Assembly (NCBI GenBank): GCA_036389035.1
Contig: DASVQQ010000002.1
Coordinates: forward strand, 1 to 64,000
Length of the DNA: 64,000 bases
DNA from: Jatrophihabitans sp.
GTDB taxonomy: Bacteria; Actinomycetota; Actinomycetes; Mycobacteriales; Jatrophihabitantaceae
Reading direction: 5' to 3'
The notes below the pieces were generated by a model. It did not search any database. It saw only the letters and a list, made by a program, of their open reading frames with translations, and was not told the DNA's origin. Below are positions 42,898-51,179 of this stretch, piece after piece; the stretch's first letter is position 1, and each line of letters opens with the position of its first letter. The position numbers were made by a program, and so were the translations under genes.

Positions 42898-44589
42898 ATG
42901 GCCAGGACCCCGACCCAGCCGAGCCGAGCAGGCACCGTCGATTGGCCGGATGAGGTCGTCGCCCGCTATGTGGCCGAGGGCCATTGGGAGGGCCGCACCC
43001 TCACCGAGCCGATCTACGCCGCCGCCGACGCCGCCCCGGACGCGATCGCGGTCGTCGACGGCCCGCAGCGGTTGAGCTATCGCGCGCTCGTCGAGCGGGC
43101 CGACGGCGCGGCGCTGCGGCTGCGGGCGCTGGGGCTGCGCCCGGATGACCGGATCGTGCTGCAGCTGCCCAACTGCTGGGAGTTCGTCGTCCTGACGCTG
43201 GCGTGCCTGCGGCTCGGCGTGATCCCGGTGATGGGGTTGACGGCGCATCGCAGGCACGAGCTGTCGTTCCTGGCCGAGCACTCCGAGGCCCGGGCGATAG
43301 CGGCGCCCGACGTGATGCGCGACTTCGACCACCAGGCGCTGGCGCACGAGGTCGCCGCGGGCAGCGCCACCATCGAGCACGTGCTGGTGCTCGGCGAGCA
43401 GGTGCTGCCCGGCAGCGTGGACCTGCGGGCGCTGTGCCGGCCCGCCGAGGACCCGGCCGGCGCCCGCGCCCAGCTGGACGAGGCGGCGCCGGACAGCCGG
43501 TCGATCGCGCTGATGCTGCTCTCCGGCGGCACCACGGGGCTGCCCAAGCTGATCGCCCGGGCGCATGACGACTACGGCTGCTACGTCCGCAACACCATGC
43601 AGATCTGCCGGTTCGACGCCGGGACGGTGTCGCTGGTGCTGCTGCCGCTGGGCCACAGCATGCCGCTGGGCACCAACCTGGCCGTGCTGCGAGCCGGCGG
43701 GCGGCTGGTGATCGCCGCGTCACCGGCGCCGCCGGGGGTCTTCGACGTGATCGCCGACGAAGGGGTGACGGTCAGCGCGGCGGTGCCGGCGGTCCTGCAG
43801 CGCTGGCTGGAGCATCGCGAATCAGACACCAGCCACGACCTCAGCTCGATGCGGATGCTGCTGGTCGGGGGCTCCCGGCCGGCCGACCACCTGGCCCGCA
43901 GCATCGCCCCGGTGCTGGCGCGGGTGCTGCAGCAGGGCTATGGGATGGCCGAGGGCCTGGTGTGCCTCACCCGGCCGGATGACCCGGTGGAGGTGGCCCT
44001 GAACAGCCAGGGCCGGCCGATCACCACCGCCGACGAGCTGCTGGTGGTGGATGAAGCCGGCGACCCGGTGCCGCTGGGTGAGACCGGCGTGCTGCTGACC
44101 CGCGGGCCGTGCACGCCGCGCGGCTACTACCGGGCGCCGGAGCAGAACGCGCTCGCGTTCGTCGGTGACGGCTGGCTGCGCACCGGAGACATCGTGCGGG
44201 TGCGTCCGGACGGCAACGTGGTGATCGAGGGCCGGGACAAGGACATGATCAACCGCGGTGGTGAGAAGGTCTCGGCCGAGGAGGTGGAGAGCTTCGCCTA
44301 CCGGGTGCCGGGGGTGCGGCTCGCGGCCGCGGTGGCGATGCCCGGCGGCGAGCTGGGCGAGCGGGTCTGCCTCTACGTGGTGCCCCGGGCCGGGGTCACG
44401 GTGGAGCTGGCCGACGTGCAGGACGTGATGCGCGCCGAGGGGGTGGCCCGGTTCAAGCTGCCGGAGCGGCTGGTGCTGGTGGACTCGCTGCCGAGCACCA
44501 ACATCGGCAAGATCGACAAGAAGGCGCTGCGGGCCGACATCACCGATCGGTTGGCCGCCGAGCAGGCGTTGGACGTCCCCGCGGCCTGA
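42898..44589 (+). CDS. Aryl-acid AMP ligase (EntE/DhbE-like, salicylate or 2,3-dihydroxybenzoate type)
   Basis: The protein has 563 residues, full length for this class. The adenylation motifs are LLSGGTTGLPKLIARAHDDY near 203-222 and QQGYGMAEGLVCLTRPDDP near 345-365. WLRTGDIVRVRPDGNVVIEGRDKDMINRGGEKVSAEEVE (TGD and hinge) and the catalytic Lys in NIGKIDKKALR near the end are also present. The N-terminal VDWPDEVVARYVAEGHWEGRTL is typical of 2,3-DHB-AMP ligases. These load an aryl acid onto a carrier protein for siderophores or polyketides. No isochorismate genes are next to it. It could supply an aryl starter to the PKS cluster that begins 3 kb downstream (inference). Confidence 0.87.
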   Translation: MARTPTQPSRAGTVDWPDEVVARYVAEGHWEGRTLTEPIYAAADAAPDAIAVVDGPQRLSYRALVERADGAALRLRALGLRPDDRIVLQLPNCWEFVVLTLACLRLGVIPVMGLTAHRRHELSFLAEHSEARAIAAPDVMRDFDHQALAHEVAAGSATIEHVLVLGEQVLPGSVDLRALCRPAEDPAGARAQLDEAAPDSRSIALMLLSGGTTGLPKLIARAHDDYGCYVRNTMQICRFDAGTVSLVLLPLGHSMPLGTNLAVLRAGGRLVIAASPAPPGVFDVIADEGVTVSAAVPAVLQRWLEHRESDTSHDLSSMRMLLVGGSRPADHLARSIAPVLARVLQQGYGMAEGLVCLTRPDDPVEVALNSQGRPITTADELLVVDEAGDPVPLGETGVLLTRGPCTPRGYYRAPEQNALAFVGDGWLRTGDIVRVRPDGNVVIEGRDKDMINRGGEKVSAEEVESFAYRVPGVRLAAAVAMPGGELGERVCLYVVPRAGVTVELADVQDVMRAEGVARFKLPERLVLVDSLPSTNIGKIDKKALRADITDRLAAEQALDVPAA

Positions 44590-44671
44590 GCGCCGGGCGC
44601 GGTTGAGATCTGAGACCCCGTTGCATCCGAACGGCTGGCTACCGTTACATGTGACAAGCGGAGGTGTTCTG

Positions 44672-44883
44672 GTGGCCGACCCAACGACTCGCGACCTGGT
44701 TAAGGCCGATCGTGCTCGCTTGCGGTCGCAGGCCTGCGTCCTATCCAGATCTGGGTGTCTGACGTGACTGCCGCCGGGTTCGCCGAGGAGGCGCACCGGC
44801 AGTCACGTGCTGTCGCGGCGAGTCAAGAAGCCGAAGCGGATCAGGCATTCGTAGATTCGGTCTCGGCCTGGCCTGAGGATTGA
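44672..44883 (+). pseudogene. Frameshifted MazE-type antitoxin remnant
   Basis: GTG 44672 has GGAGG seven bases upstream. The frame reads VADPTTRDLVKADRARLRSQ up to 44731. It then continues in another frame from 44734 as LRPIQIWVSDVTAAGF and onward to ...VDSVSAWPED and TGA 44881-44883. This is the usual 'RLRAQGLRPIQIWVPDVRAPGF' antitoxin with one base missing near 44732. It is therefore a pseudogene. A mazF remnant follows directly. Confidence 0.75.
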
Positions 44884-45046
44884 GACGGGCGAAATCTGGA
44901 CCGTCGCCGATGTAGGTGACTACGCCGGCGAACCGCGGCTGGCCCTGATCCTGCAAGACCATCACACTTCGACACGGGCTCGGTCACGGTGTGCCTCCGC
45001 GTTGGCCGTCGTGCCGGAGCTGGTGAGTGCCGCCCGTGGCTTAGTT
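44879..45046 (+). pseudogene. Truncated, frameshifted MazF-type toxin remnant
   Basis: No proper start codon survives; the reading begins around ATT 44879 and gives GEIWTVADVGDYAGEPRLAL, the MazF N-terminus. The frame then breaks near 44965, after which another frame gives FDTGSVTVC before stopping at about 45046. Only about the first 40 residues of a ~105-residue endoribonuclease remain. Together with the antitoxin this shows a decayed toxin-antitoxin locus at the island edge. Confidence 0.72.
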
Positions 45047-45195
45047 AACCCCCTAGCTGGTCACGGGTTGTAGACCAGCAGGTTCCCGGGGTAGCAGTCG
45101 AGCCCTGGTCCAGGGTAGACCGACCAACCTCGGCAACCTCGCTAGTCCTTAACCCTCCCTCATCCTCTCTCACGTGATGATGAGAGAATGTAGGT

Positions 45196-46689
45196 ATGCG
45201 AGTGCTTAGCCTTGACTGTGAGCTAGGAGTCGATGAAGACCATTTTCAGTTCGGTTCATCCGTCTCCCTCTACGACTACGATGTCGTGTTTTGGAAGCCA
45301 TCAGAGACGTTACGGATCTATTCGACGTACTCCGGCACCTTCAAAGGAAAAGACTCTCTTTCCGAACACCAGTCCGCCCGTCTAATAAGCGATGTTGAAC
45401 GTAGACGTGCAGAGTTCCTGGAGTTCGTTGAAATGGGTCGCTGCCTTGTAGTGATTCTTCCAGGTGATACCGAAGTCTACGTAGACACTGGCGAGCGCAC
45501 TTACTCGGGCACGGGAAGGAACAGGACAACCAACCAGATCGTTAAAAAGTTCGATCTGATGAGCGCTATACCTACTAACATTGAGCGAACATACGGTACC
45601 GGCGTTGAAATGACTTCCGCCAATGACTTAATGGCATCCTTGTTCCGCAAGACAAGGGCCTACTGGGCATACCGGTGCGTGCTTAAGAACGACAAGACGA
45701 TCAGACCGCTGCTCCATGTCAAGGGAACCAAGAAGAGTGTTGCCGGGCTCATCAAAACAAAGTCTGGCGGGTTACTAATCTTGCTACCTGATTTATTACT
45801 TCCCTTCGCCGATGACGAAGAGCACGAGGATGACGCGGACTCCAGCGATGGTACCGGTGATGTCGAATCAAAGGGTGAGGCTGTAGACGAGCAAGATGAT
45901 GAAGCGTGGCCTGCCGACCTTTTGCTCTCGTGGATCGAATCTATGGTCGTTGAACCTGATTCATCACTTCCCTCGTGGACTGCGAATTATCGATTCCCTT
46001 CCGAGGTGGAGCGCGCGGCGAAGCAGATCGAGCTAGAGAGGGAGCTAGCCGAAGTTCAGCACAGACTGGACATAGTGAAGGCAGAGCAAGCGCAGGATGA
46101 ACGGTGGAAGACGCTTATTACAGGTTCAGGCCCGGCACTTGAGCGGCGTGTGCGAGAGGCTTTAGAGTTGTTTGGATTTGCCTTAGAGGAAGGTGATGCG
46201 GGTCGCACCGACCTAAGAGGAGAATATAAGGGTCAGCGGATCGTGGTCGAGGTCAAAGGGGTAACGAAGAGCGCCGCCGAAAAAAATGCTGCTCAACTCG
46301 AAAAATGGATTTCTGAAGAAATCGCAGACGGCGCGCATGCAAAGGGGATTCTTGTCGTCAACACTTGGCGCGATACGCCTCTTCGGAACCGAACCGAGGG
46401 TGACTTTCCCGATCAGATGTTGCGGTACTGCATCCAGCGCGAGCATTGCCTAGTAACCGGCTTGCAGTTGCTTGCAATGGCACGCGCTTGTCATGAGGAT
46501 GGAAGCCGCAAGGCAGAAATCGCAGAACTGCTCATGACTACCGTCGGCCCGATCGAAAACTGGACAGATCTCCCCGGAATCTTCGCAGCCGAGACTGCAA
46601 CCGAGGTCACAGATGTACCACCTGAAAATGAGCGGGCCGCTCAAGTTGGGACGGCAGAAGCGCCATCGAATAGGCGAGCTACCACTTGA
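45196..46689 (+). CDS. Lower-GC protein with C-terminal PD-(D/E)XK nuclease-like domain, defence-gene candidate
   Basis: The protein has 497 residues. Base composition is clearly lower in GC than its neighbours, and several TTA codons occur (for example in SETLR and NDLMA), so it was probably acquired. The N-terminal ~200 residues are alpha/beta with CLVVILPGDTEVYV and LLILLPDLLLPF strands; no family recognised. A very acidic linker follows (about 210-245). After a coiled-coil helix (about 275-305), residues 315-480 look like a restriction-type nuclease: D339 in GRTDLRG, then E352-V-K354 in VVVEVKG, and a late ILVVNTW strand. DNA cleavage in defence is an inference. Confidence 0.75.
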   Translation: MRVLSLDCELGVDEDHFQFGSSVSLYDYDVVFWKPSETLRIYSTYSGTFKGKDSLSEHQSARLISDVERRRAEFLEFVEMGRCLVVILPGDTEVYVDTGERTYSGTGRNRTTNQIVKKFDLMSAIPTNIERTYGTGVEMTSANDLMASLFRKTRAYWAYRCVLKNDKTIRPLLHVKGTKKSVAGLIKTKSGGLLILLPDLLLPFADDEEHEDDADSSDGTGDVESKGEAVDEQDDEAWPADLLLSWIESMVVEPDSSLPSWTANYRFPSEVERAAKQIELERELAEVQHRLDIVKAEQAQDERWKTLITGSGPALERRVREALELFGFALEEGDAGRTDLRGEYKGQRIVVEVKGVTKSAAEKNAAQLEKWISEEIADGAHAKGILVVNTWRDTPLRNRTEGDFPDQMLRYCIQREHCLVTGLQLLAMARACHEDGSRKAEIAELLMTTVGPIENWTDLPGIFAAETATEVTDVPPENERAAQVGTAEAPSNRRATT

Positions 46690-46745
46690 CTTGAAATAGC
46701 AACATAACTCGGGCTGCTAGGGCTGCCTTGAGCAGCAGTTCACCG

Positions 46746-47072
46746 TCATGGAGCAGAGCGAGCTGAGACGTCGCGGTCGAGTTCGTCGGCTTGGTCCGCG
46801 GCCACGATGAGAGCGGCGGCTAGTTGGCGGGCTGTCCCGGACGGTAGGAGCGTTACGGATCGCGCGGCGACGGCCGGGGGTTCTGCGATGACCCGCACCA
46901 GCCGGTGACCATCGCCGTCTGAACGTCGGACGGCGAGGTCGACAGTGAGATCGACGGGCCTGCCAGCTTCGTTGATGGCGACGGCCCTGCGAGCTACGGG
47001 GCGGGATACGCAGAACGGCCCATGGTCGCGGCCGGGCGGCAGGTCGCAGAAGGTGGCGTGGGGACGTGGCAT
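46746..47072 (-). CDS. Unknown 108-residue protein divergent from an XRE regulator
   Basis: The protein has two Cys (ATFCDLPPG, PFCVSRPVAR) in the N-terminal third, a strand-rich middle (PVDLTVDLAVRRSDGDGHRLVRVI) and an Ala/Asp-rich helical end. GC is high again, unlike the preceding gene. The ATG lies 42 bp from a 13-bp palindrome shared with the divergent XRE gene, so it is probably under its control. No family recognised; a partner of the XRE protein in a two-gene cassette is likely. Confidence 0.6.
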   Translation of the reverse strand: MPRPHATFCDLPPGRDHGPFCVSRPVARRAVAINEAGRPVDLTVDLAVRRSDGDGHRLVRVIAEPPAVAARSVTLLPSGTARQLAAALIVAADQADELDRDVSARSAP

Positions 47073-47113
47073 GGCGCTCGACCTTCGGTGGGCGGTTACG
47101 GCCTCATCAGAAT

Positions 47114-47151
47114 AGTCAACGAACCTGTACTGCAGTCAAGGTTCGTTGACT
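47114..47151. promoter_or_regulatory. Operator palindrome between divergent XRE-cassette genes
   Basis: AGTCAACGAACCT (47114-47126) and AGGTTCGTTGACT (47139-47151) are perfect inverted repeats with a 12-bp spacer. ACTGCAGTC also occurs twice as a direct repeat (47129-47137 and 47149-47157). The site sits 13 bp before the XRE start and covers the shared promoter region. Confidence 0.7.
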
Positions 47152-47164
47152 GCAGTCTGGACGA

Positions 47165-47413
47165 GTGTCGCGCCCACCCGAGCCCAACCATGAGGCGCTG
47201 CGACACGAGCTGTCCCGACTGCGGGCCGAAAAGCGCCTCACCTACGACAAGCTCGCGGAGCTGACCGGACTGTCCCGCACGGTGCTAATCAACCTGGAGC
47301 ACGGCACCACCCGCGGCTCACTGGACACCTGGCACCGGGTCGCCCACGGGCTCGGCGTGCCACTCGGCAGCCTGATAGACCAGCTGTGCCGAGGGCACCG
47401 CCCACCGTCCTAA
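47165..47413 (+). CDS. XRE-family helix-turn-helix regulator
   Basis: The protein has 82 residues. The HTH is LRAEKRLTYDKLAELTGLSRTVLINLEHG at about 20-48, followed by GSLDTWHRVAHGLGVPLGSLIDQLC. It is a one-domain Cro/CI-type protein of the size that represses its own promoter. The GTG start lies just right of the 13-bp palindrome. It probably regulates itself and the divergent 108-residue gene. Confidence 0.88.
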   Translation: MSRPPEPNHEALRHELSRLRAEKRLTYDKLAELTGLSRTVLINLEHGTTRGSLDTWHRVAHGLGVPLGSLIDQLCRGHRPPS

Positions 47414-47480
47414 CCGCGCGATGCTTGCAGGCAGCCCACCGACCTCACCGTCAGCCGTGGTAACCGCCGCGAGGGCGCTC

Positions 47481-48743
47481 TCAGCCGATCCGGGCAGGCA
47501 TCGCCTTGACAGCGTTGACGAAGTTCGACTCCAGCCGCACCACCGGCCCGGTCAGCTCCAGCCGCGGCAGGTGCGGCCGGATCGCGGTCAGCAGCGCCGC
47601 GAGCTCCAGCCGGGCCAGGTGGGCGCCGAGGCAGAAGTGCGGGCCGATGCCGAACGACAGGTGCGGGTTCGGGTCGCGGCTCAGGTCGAGCCGCTGCGGG
47701 TCGGAGAACACCGCCGCGTCCCGGTTCGCCGAGATGTAGAACAGCACCACCTTCTCGCCTGCGGCGATCGGCTGCCCGCAGAGCTCGGTGTCCTGCACGG
47801 CCGTCCGGCGGAACTGCATGATCGGGGTGATCCAGCGCAGCAGCTCCTCGACCGCCGCCGACACCGGCGCGGCCCCCGAGACCAGCGCGTCCCGCTGCTC
47901 CGGGTGCTCCACCAGCGCCTGCAGCGAGCCCGCGGTCAGGTGCCGGGTGGTCTCGTTGCCGGCCACCACCAGCAACAGCCAGAAGTTGCAGAACTCCCTA
48001 TCCGACAACCGTTCGCCGTCGACTTCGGCGTTGGCGAGCAGGCTGATCAGGTCACCGGTCGGGTGCTCGCGGCGCTGCATCCCCAGCTTCAGCGCATAAG
48101 AGAACGCCTCGGCCATGGTGGTCCGGTAGGCGTCGACATCGCCGCCGCCGTACTCGGGATCATCAAATCCCACCAGGTGATTGCTCCACCGGTACAGCTG
48201 GTGCCGGTCCTCGGCCGGCATGCCCAGCAGGTCCGAGAGCACCAGCAACGGCAGCTCGCTGGCCAGGTCGGTCACCACGTCGAAGTCCCCGGCCCGCACC
48301 ACCTTCTCGACCAGCGCCTCGGCGTGCGCGGTGACGCTGCCGGCCAGCTCGCGCACCGCCCGCGGCGTGAACACCGAGGTCACCAGCTTGCGGATCCGGC
48401 CGTGCTGCGGAGCGTCCATGTTCACCAGCAACTGCCGGGTCAAACGCAGGTCACCCGGCGTCCGCGGGTCGGTCAGAAAGACACCCTTGGCGGCCGAGGA
48501 GAAATCCTGCGAGCGGCGAGAGGCCGACAGCACCGCCTCATGCGTGGTCGCCGCCCAGAATCCCGAGCCCTGCGAGGCGATCCGGCCGCCGGTGCTGTGC
48601 CGCCACAGCAGCGGCTCGGGCACCCAGGCCACCGGCTCGTGCTCGCGGCGGCGGCTGAACTCCTCGTGCGGCACGCCGACGGCATAGGTGCCGGGATGGG
48701 CGATGTCGGGATAGCCCGGCGCGTCCACGCTGGCTGAGGTCAT
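47481..48743 (-). CDS. Cytochrome P450
   Basis: The protein has 420 residues. The heme motif is FGIGPHFCLGAH with Cys371. The I-helix is LLLVVAGNETTRHL, with the acid/alcohol pair shifted to N-E-T-T. The ExxR helix is most likely in the AAVEELLRWITP region. It hydroxylates or otherwise oxidises a substrate using a ferredoxin; a ferredoxin gene lies at 62499 in the same locus. It is the last gene of the long minus-strand operon, with a 4-bp overlap with the acyl-CoA ligase. Likely a tailoring or degradation enzyme for the acyl product (inference). Confidence 0.93.
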   Translation of the reverse strand: MTSASVDAPGYPDIAHPGTYAVGVPHEEFSRRREHEPVAWVPEPLLWRHSTGGRIASQGSGFWAATTHEAVLSASRRSQDFSSAAKGVFLTDPRTPGDLRLTRQLLVNMDAPQHGRIRKLVTSVFTPRAVRELAGSVTAHAEALVEKVVRAGDFDVVTDLASELPLLVLSDLLGMPAEDRHQLYRWSNHLVGFDDPEYGGGDVDAYRTTMAEAFSYALKLGMQRREHPTGDLISLLANAEVDGERLSDREFCNFWLLLVVAGNETTRHLTAGSLQALVEHPEQRDALVSGAAPVSAAVEELLRWITPIMQFRRTAVQDTELCGQPIAAGEKVVLFYISANRDAAVFSDPQRLDLSRDPNPHLSFGIGPHFCLGAHLARLELAALLTAIRPHLPRLELTGPVVRLESNFVNAVKAMPARIG

Positions 48744-50371
48744 CGGGGCGCCCTGTCTATAGGAGAAGATCTGTCTGCTGGAGAAGACCTGTCTGAGAAT
48801 GGTCCGGCTGCTGGGGACGGTCCGGCCGGCGAGGTCAGCAGCGCTGAATACGCTTCTCGCAACGGCTCTTTGCGGATCTTGCCGGTCGCCTCGCGGGGCA
48901 GCTCGTCGACGAAGTGGTACGCGCGCGGCGCCTTGAACCCGGCCAGTGACCGGCGGCAGTGCCGGGTGAGCTCGGCGGCCAGCTCCGCGGGCGCGCCCGG
49001 CTCGGCGACCACGATGCCGACCACCCGCTCACCGAACTCGTCATCGGCCACCCCGATCACCGCGGCATCGCGCACCGCGGGATGGTCCAGCAGCACCGCC
49101 TCGACCTCGGCCGGGTAGACGTTCACCCCGCCGGAGACGATCAGATCCTGCGCCCGGCCGGTGAGGTACAGAAAGCCGGCCTCGTCCAGGTAGCCGACCT
49201 CGCCGTAGGTGAAGGTGTCCGAGCCCAGATAAGCCGAACGGGTCTTGTCCGGCGCGTTGTGGTAGCGGAACCGCTCGCCGGCGCGGCGGCGGACGAAGAT
49301 CCGTCCCGGCTCGCCGACCGGCACCGGGGCGCCGTCCTCGCCGACGATCACGATCTGGCACGGCGGCACCGCCTGCCCCACGCTGCCCGGCCGGCGCAAC
49401 CAGTCCTCGGAGCCGATCAGCGTCACCACGCCGCCTTCGGTGGCGCCGTAGTACTCCACCAGGATCGGCCCCCACCACTGGATCATCTCCCGCTTGACCT
49501 CTGCCGGGCACGGGCCGCCGCCGTGCCAGACCCGGCGCAGGCTCGCGCCGGAGAACGCCGCCCGGGCCGCCGGGTCGACCCGCAGCAACCGGATGAACTG
49601 GGTGGGCACCAGGTGGGTGGCGGTGATCTGCTCCTGGTCGATGATCCGCAGCGTCACCACCGGATCGAAGGACGGCCGGATCACCAGCACCGAACCCTGC
49701 AGCAGCGCCAGCAACGCGAAGAACAGCTGCGAGGAGTGATACCACGGCCCGTCCAGCAGCACCCTGCCGCGGGCCGGCACCTCCAGCACCACCCGGGCGT
49801 AGCGGGCCAGCTTGGCCACCCGGGAGAACGGCGCGTCCACCACGAACAGCCCGTTGACCACGCCCTTGGGCGCGCCGGTGGTGCCCGAGGTGTAGAGCAT
49901 CGTCGAGCCGCAGCGCTGATCGGCAGGTTCCGCGGGGCTCGCCGCGGCAAGCAGCGGCTCGACCGCCTGGCAGCCTTCAAGATCCTCGCCGCCCAGCACC
50001 AGCCGCAGGGCGCAGTCGGTGGCCGAGCGCGCCGCGGCGCCGGCCGCCACGGCGAAGGCCTGCTCGGTGACCAGCGCCCGGCTGCCGGAGTCGGACAGGA
50101 TGTAGCTGATCTCGGGCTCGGTCAGGTGCCAGTTGACCGGCACCACCGTCACGCCGGTGTGCAGGCAGGCCAGCAGCACCTCCAACGTCTCGCGCCGGTT
50201 GCCCAGCACGCAGGCCAGCCGGTCACCCGACCCGAGCCCCTGGCTGGTCAGCAGGTCGACCCACCGGTTCACCCGCTCACCCAGCTGACGCCAGCTCAGC
50301 GTGACGCCGTCGTCCACGATCGCGGGCGCGTCGGCGTCGTGGTCGATGTGGTCGTTCAGCAGCGTGGCCAT
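48740..50371 (-). CDS. Acyl/aryl-CoA ligase (AMP-binding)
   Basis: The protein has 543 residues. The P-loop-like STMLYTSGTTGAPKGVV is near residues 165-181, then YYGATEGG, VGYLDEAGFLYLTGRAQDLIVSGGVNVYPAEVE and the catalytic Lys in REATGKIRKEPLR. It forms acyl-CoA from a carboxylic acid. The C-terminal ~30 residues are low-complexity (DRSSPADRSSPIDRAPR) encoded by 18-bp tandem repeats. It starts 64 bp after the class II aldolase gene and overlaps the P450 by 4 bp. Confidence 0.9.
   Translation of the reverse strand: MATLLNDHIDHDADAPAIVDDGVTLSWRQLGERVNRWVDLLTSQGLGSGDRLACVLGNRRETLEVLLACLHTGVTVVPVNWHLTEPEISYILSDSGSRALVTEQAFAVAAGAAARSATDCALRLVLGGEDLEGCQAVEPLLAAASPAEPADQRCGSTMLYTSGTTGAPKGVVNGLFVVDAPFSRVAKLARYARVVLEVPARGRVLLDGPWYHSSQLFFALLALLQGSVLVIRPSFDPVVTLRIIDQEQITATHLVPTQFIRLLRVDPAARAAFSGASLRRVWHGGGPCPAEVKREMIQWWGPILVEYYGATEGGVVTLIGSEDWLRRPGSVGQAVPPCQIVIVGEDGAPVPVGEPGRIFVRRRAGERFRYHNAPDKTRSAYLGSDTFTYGEVGYLDEAGFLYLTGRAQDLIVSGGVNVYPAEVEAVLLDHPAVRDAAVIGVADDEFGERVVGIVVAEPGAPAELAAELTRHCRRSLAGFKAPRAYHFVDELPREATGKIRKEPLREAYSALLTSPAGPSPAAGPFSDRSSPADRSSPIDRAPR
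48753..48788 (-). repeat. 18-bp tandem repeats in the 3' end of the acyl-CoA ligase gene
   Basis: CTGTCTATAGGAGAAGAT (48753-48770) and CTGTCTGCTGGAGAAGAC (48771-48788) are adjacent copies, with a partial third copy after them. They encode the DRSSP(A/I)-type tail repeats. Confidence 0.75.
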
Positions 50372-50435
50372 CAGCCGGGCTGCTCCTCTCTACCAGGCTC
50401 TCGCGGGGCTTCCCGCAAAGGCTCGGCCCGACCCG

Positions 50436-51179
50436 TCACTCGAGCAGGTCGGGTTGGGCCCGCACGATGTCGGCGTACAGCGGACGGAAGTTGAGCCGCC
50501 CCATGCCCGGCGTGCCCATCGTCTCGGCGGTCGCCCGGGCCACCCGGTCAGAGATCGGCACCGGTGAGCCGGCGGCCTCGGCCAGCAGTTGCACCTGGCA
50601 GGACCGGTCCATGCTGATGAACCACCAGGCCGCCTCCTGCACCGAGCCGCCGACGGTGAGCAGGCCGTGGTTGCGCAGGATCACCGCCTTGTTGCCGCCG
50701 AGCCGTTCGGCGATCCGCTTGCCCTCCTCCGAGTCGAGCACCACGCCCTCGAAGCCGTCGAACACCTCATGGTCGGCGTAGAAGGCGCAGGCGTCCTGGG
50801 TGAGCGGGTCCAGCCGCCGGCCGAGCGTCGCCCAGGCCCGGCCGTAGGTCGAATGGGTGTGCACGGCGGCCACCACGTCCGGCCTGGCCGTGTGGATCTG
50901 GGAGTGGATGATGAACCCGGCCGGGTTGATCCGGCCCGAGCCCGACACCACCTCGCCGTCGGCGTCCACCAGCAGCAGGTCACTGACCCGGACGTGGCCG
51001 AACGGCATGCCGAACGGGTTTATCCAGAACCGCTCGGGGTCTTCCGGATCGCGGGCGGTGAAGTGACCGCCCGCGCCGTCGTCGAAGCCGAACCTGGCGA
51101 ACAGTCGCAGGGCAGCCGCCAGCCGCTGCTGGCGGTAGCGCCGCTCCTGCTCGACCGTGCGTGGCGGGGCGGCAGTCAC
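50436..51179 (-). CDS. Class II aldolase/adducin-family protein
   Basis: The protein has about 247 residues. The zinc ligands are visible in VAAVHTHSTYGRAW and ILRNHGLLTVGG; GGHFTARDPEDP near residue 36 is the usual N-terminal loop. GTG 51179 forms a GTGA overlap with the small gene's stop and is preferred over TTG 51185. Members cleave or decarboxylate sugar phosphates or hydroxyacids, and some lack aldolase activity. Within this operon it may act on a beta-hydroxyacyl-type intermediate (inference). Confidence 0.87.
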   Translation of the reverse strand: MTAAPPRTVEQERRYRQQRLAAALRLFARFGFDDGAGGHFTARDPEDPERFWINPFGMPFGHVRVSDLLLVDADGEVVSGSGRINPAGFIIHSQIHTARPDVVAAVHTHSTYGRAWATLGRRLDPLTQDACAFYADHEVFDGFEGVVLDSEEGKRIAERLGGNKAVILRNHGLLTVGGSVQEAAWWFISMDRSCQVQLLAEAAGSPVPISDRVARATAETMGTPGMGRLNFRPLYADIVRAQPDLLE

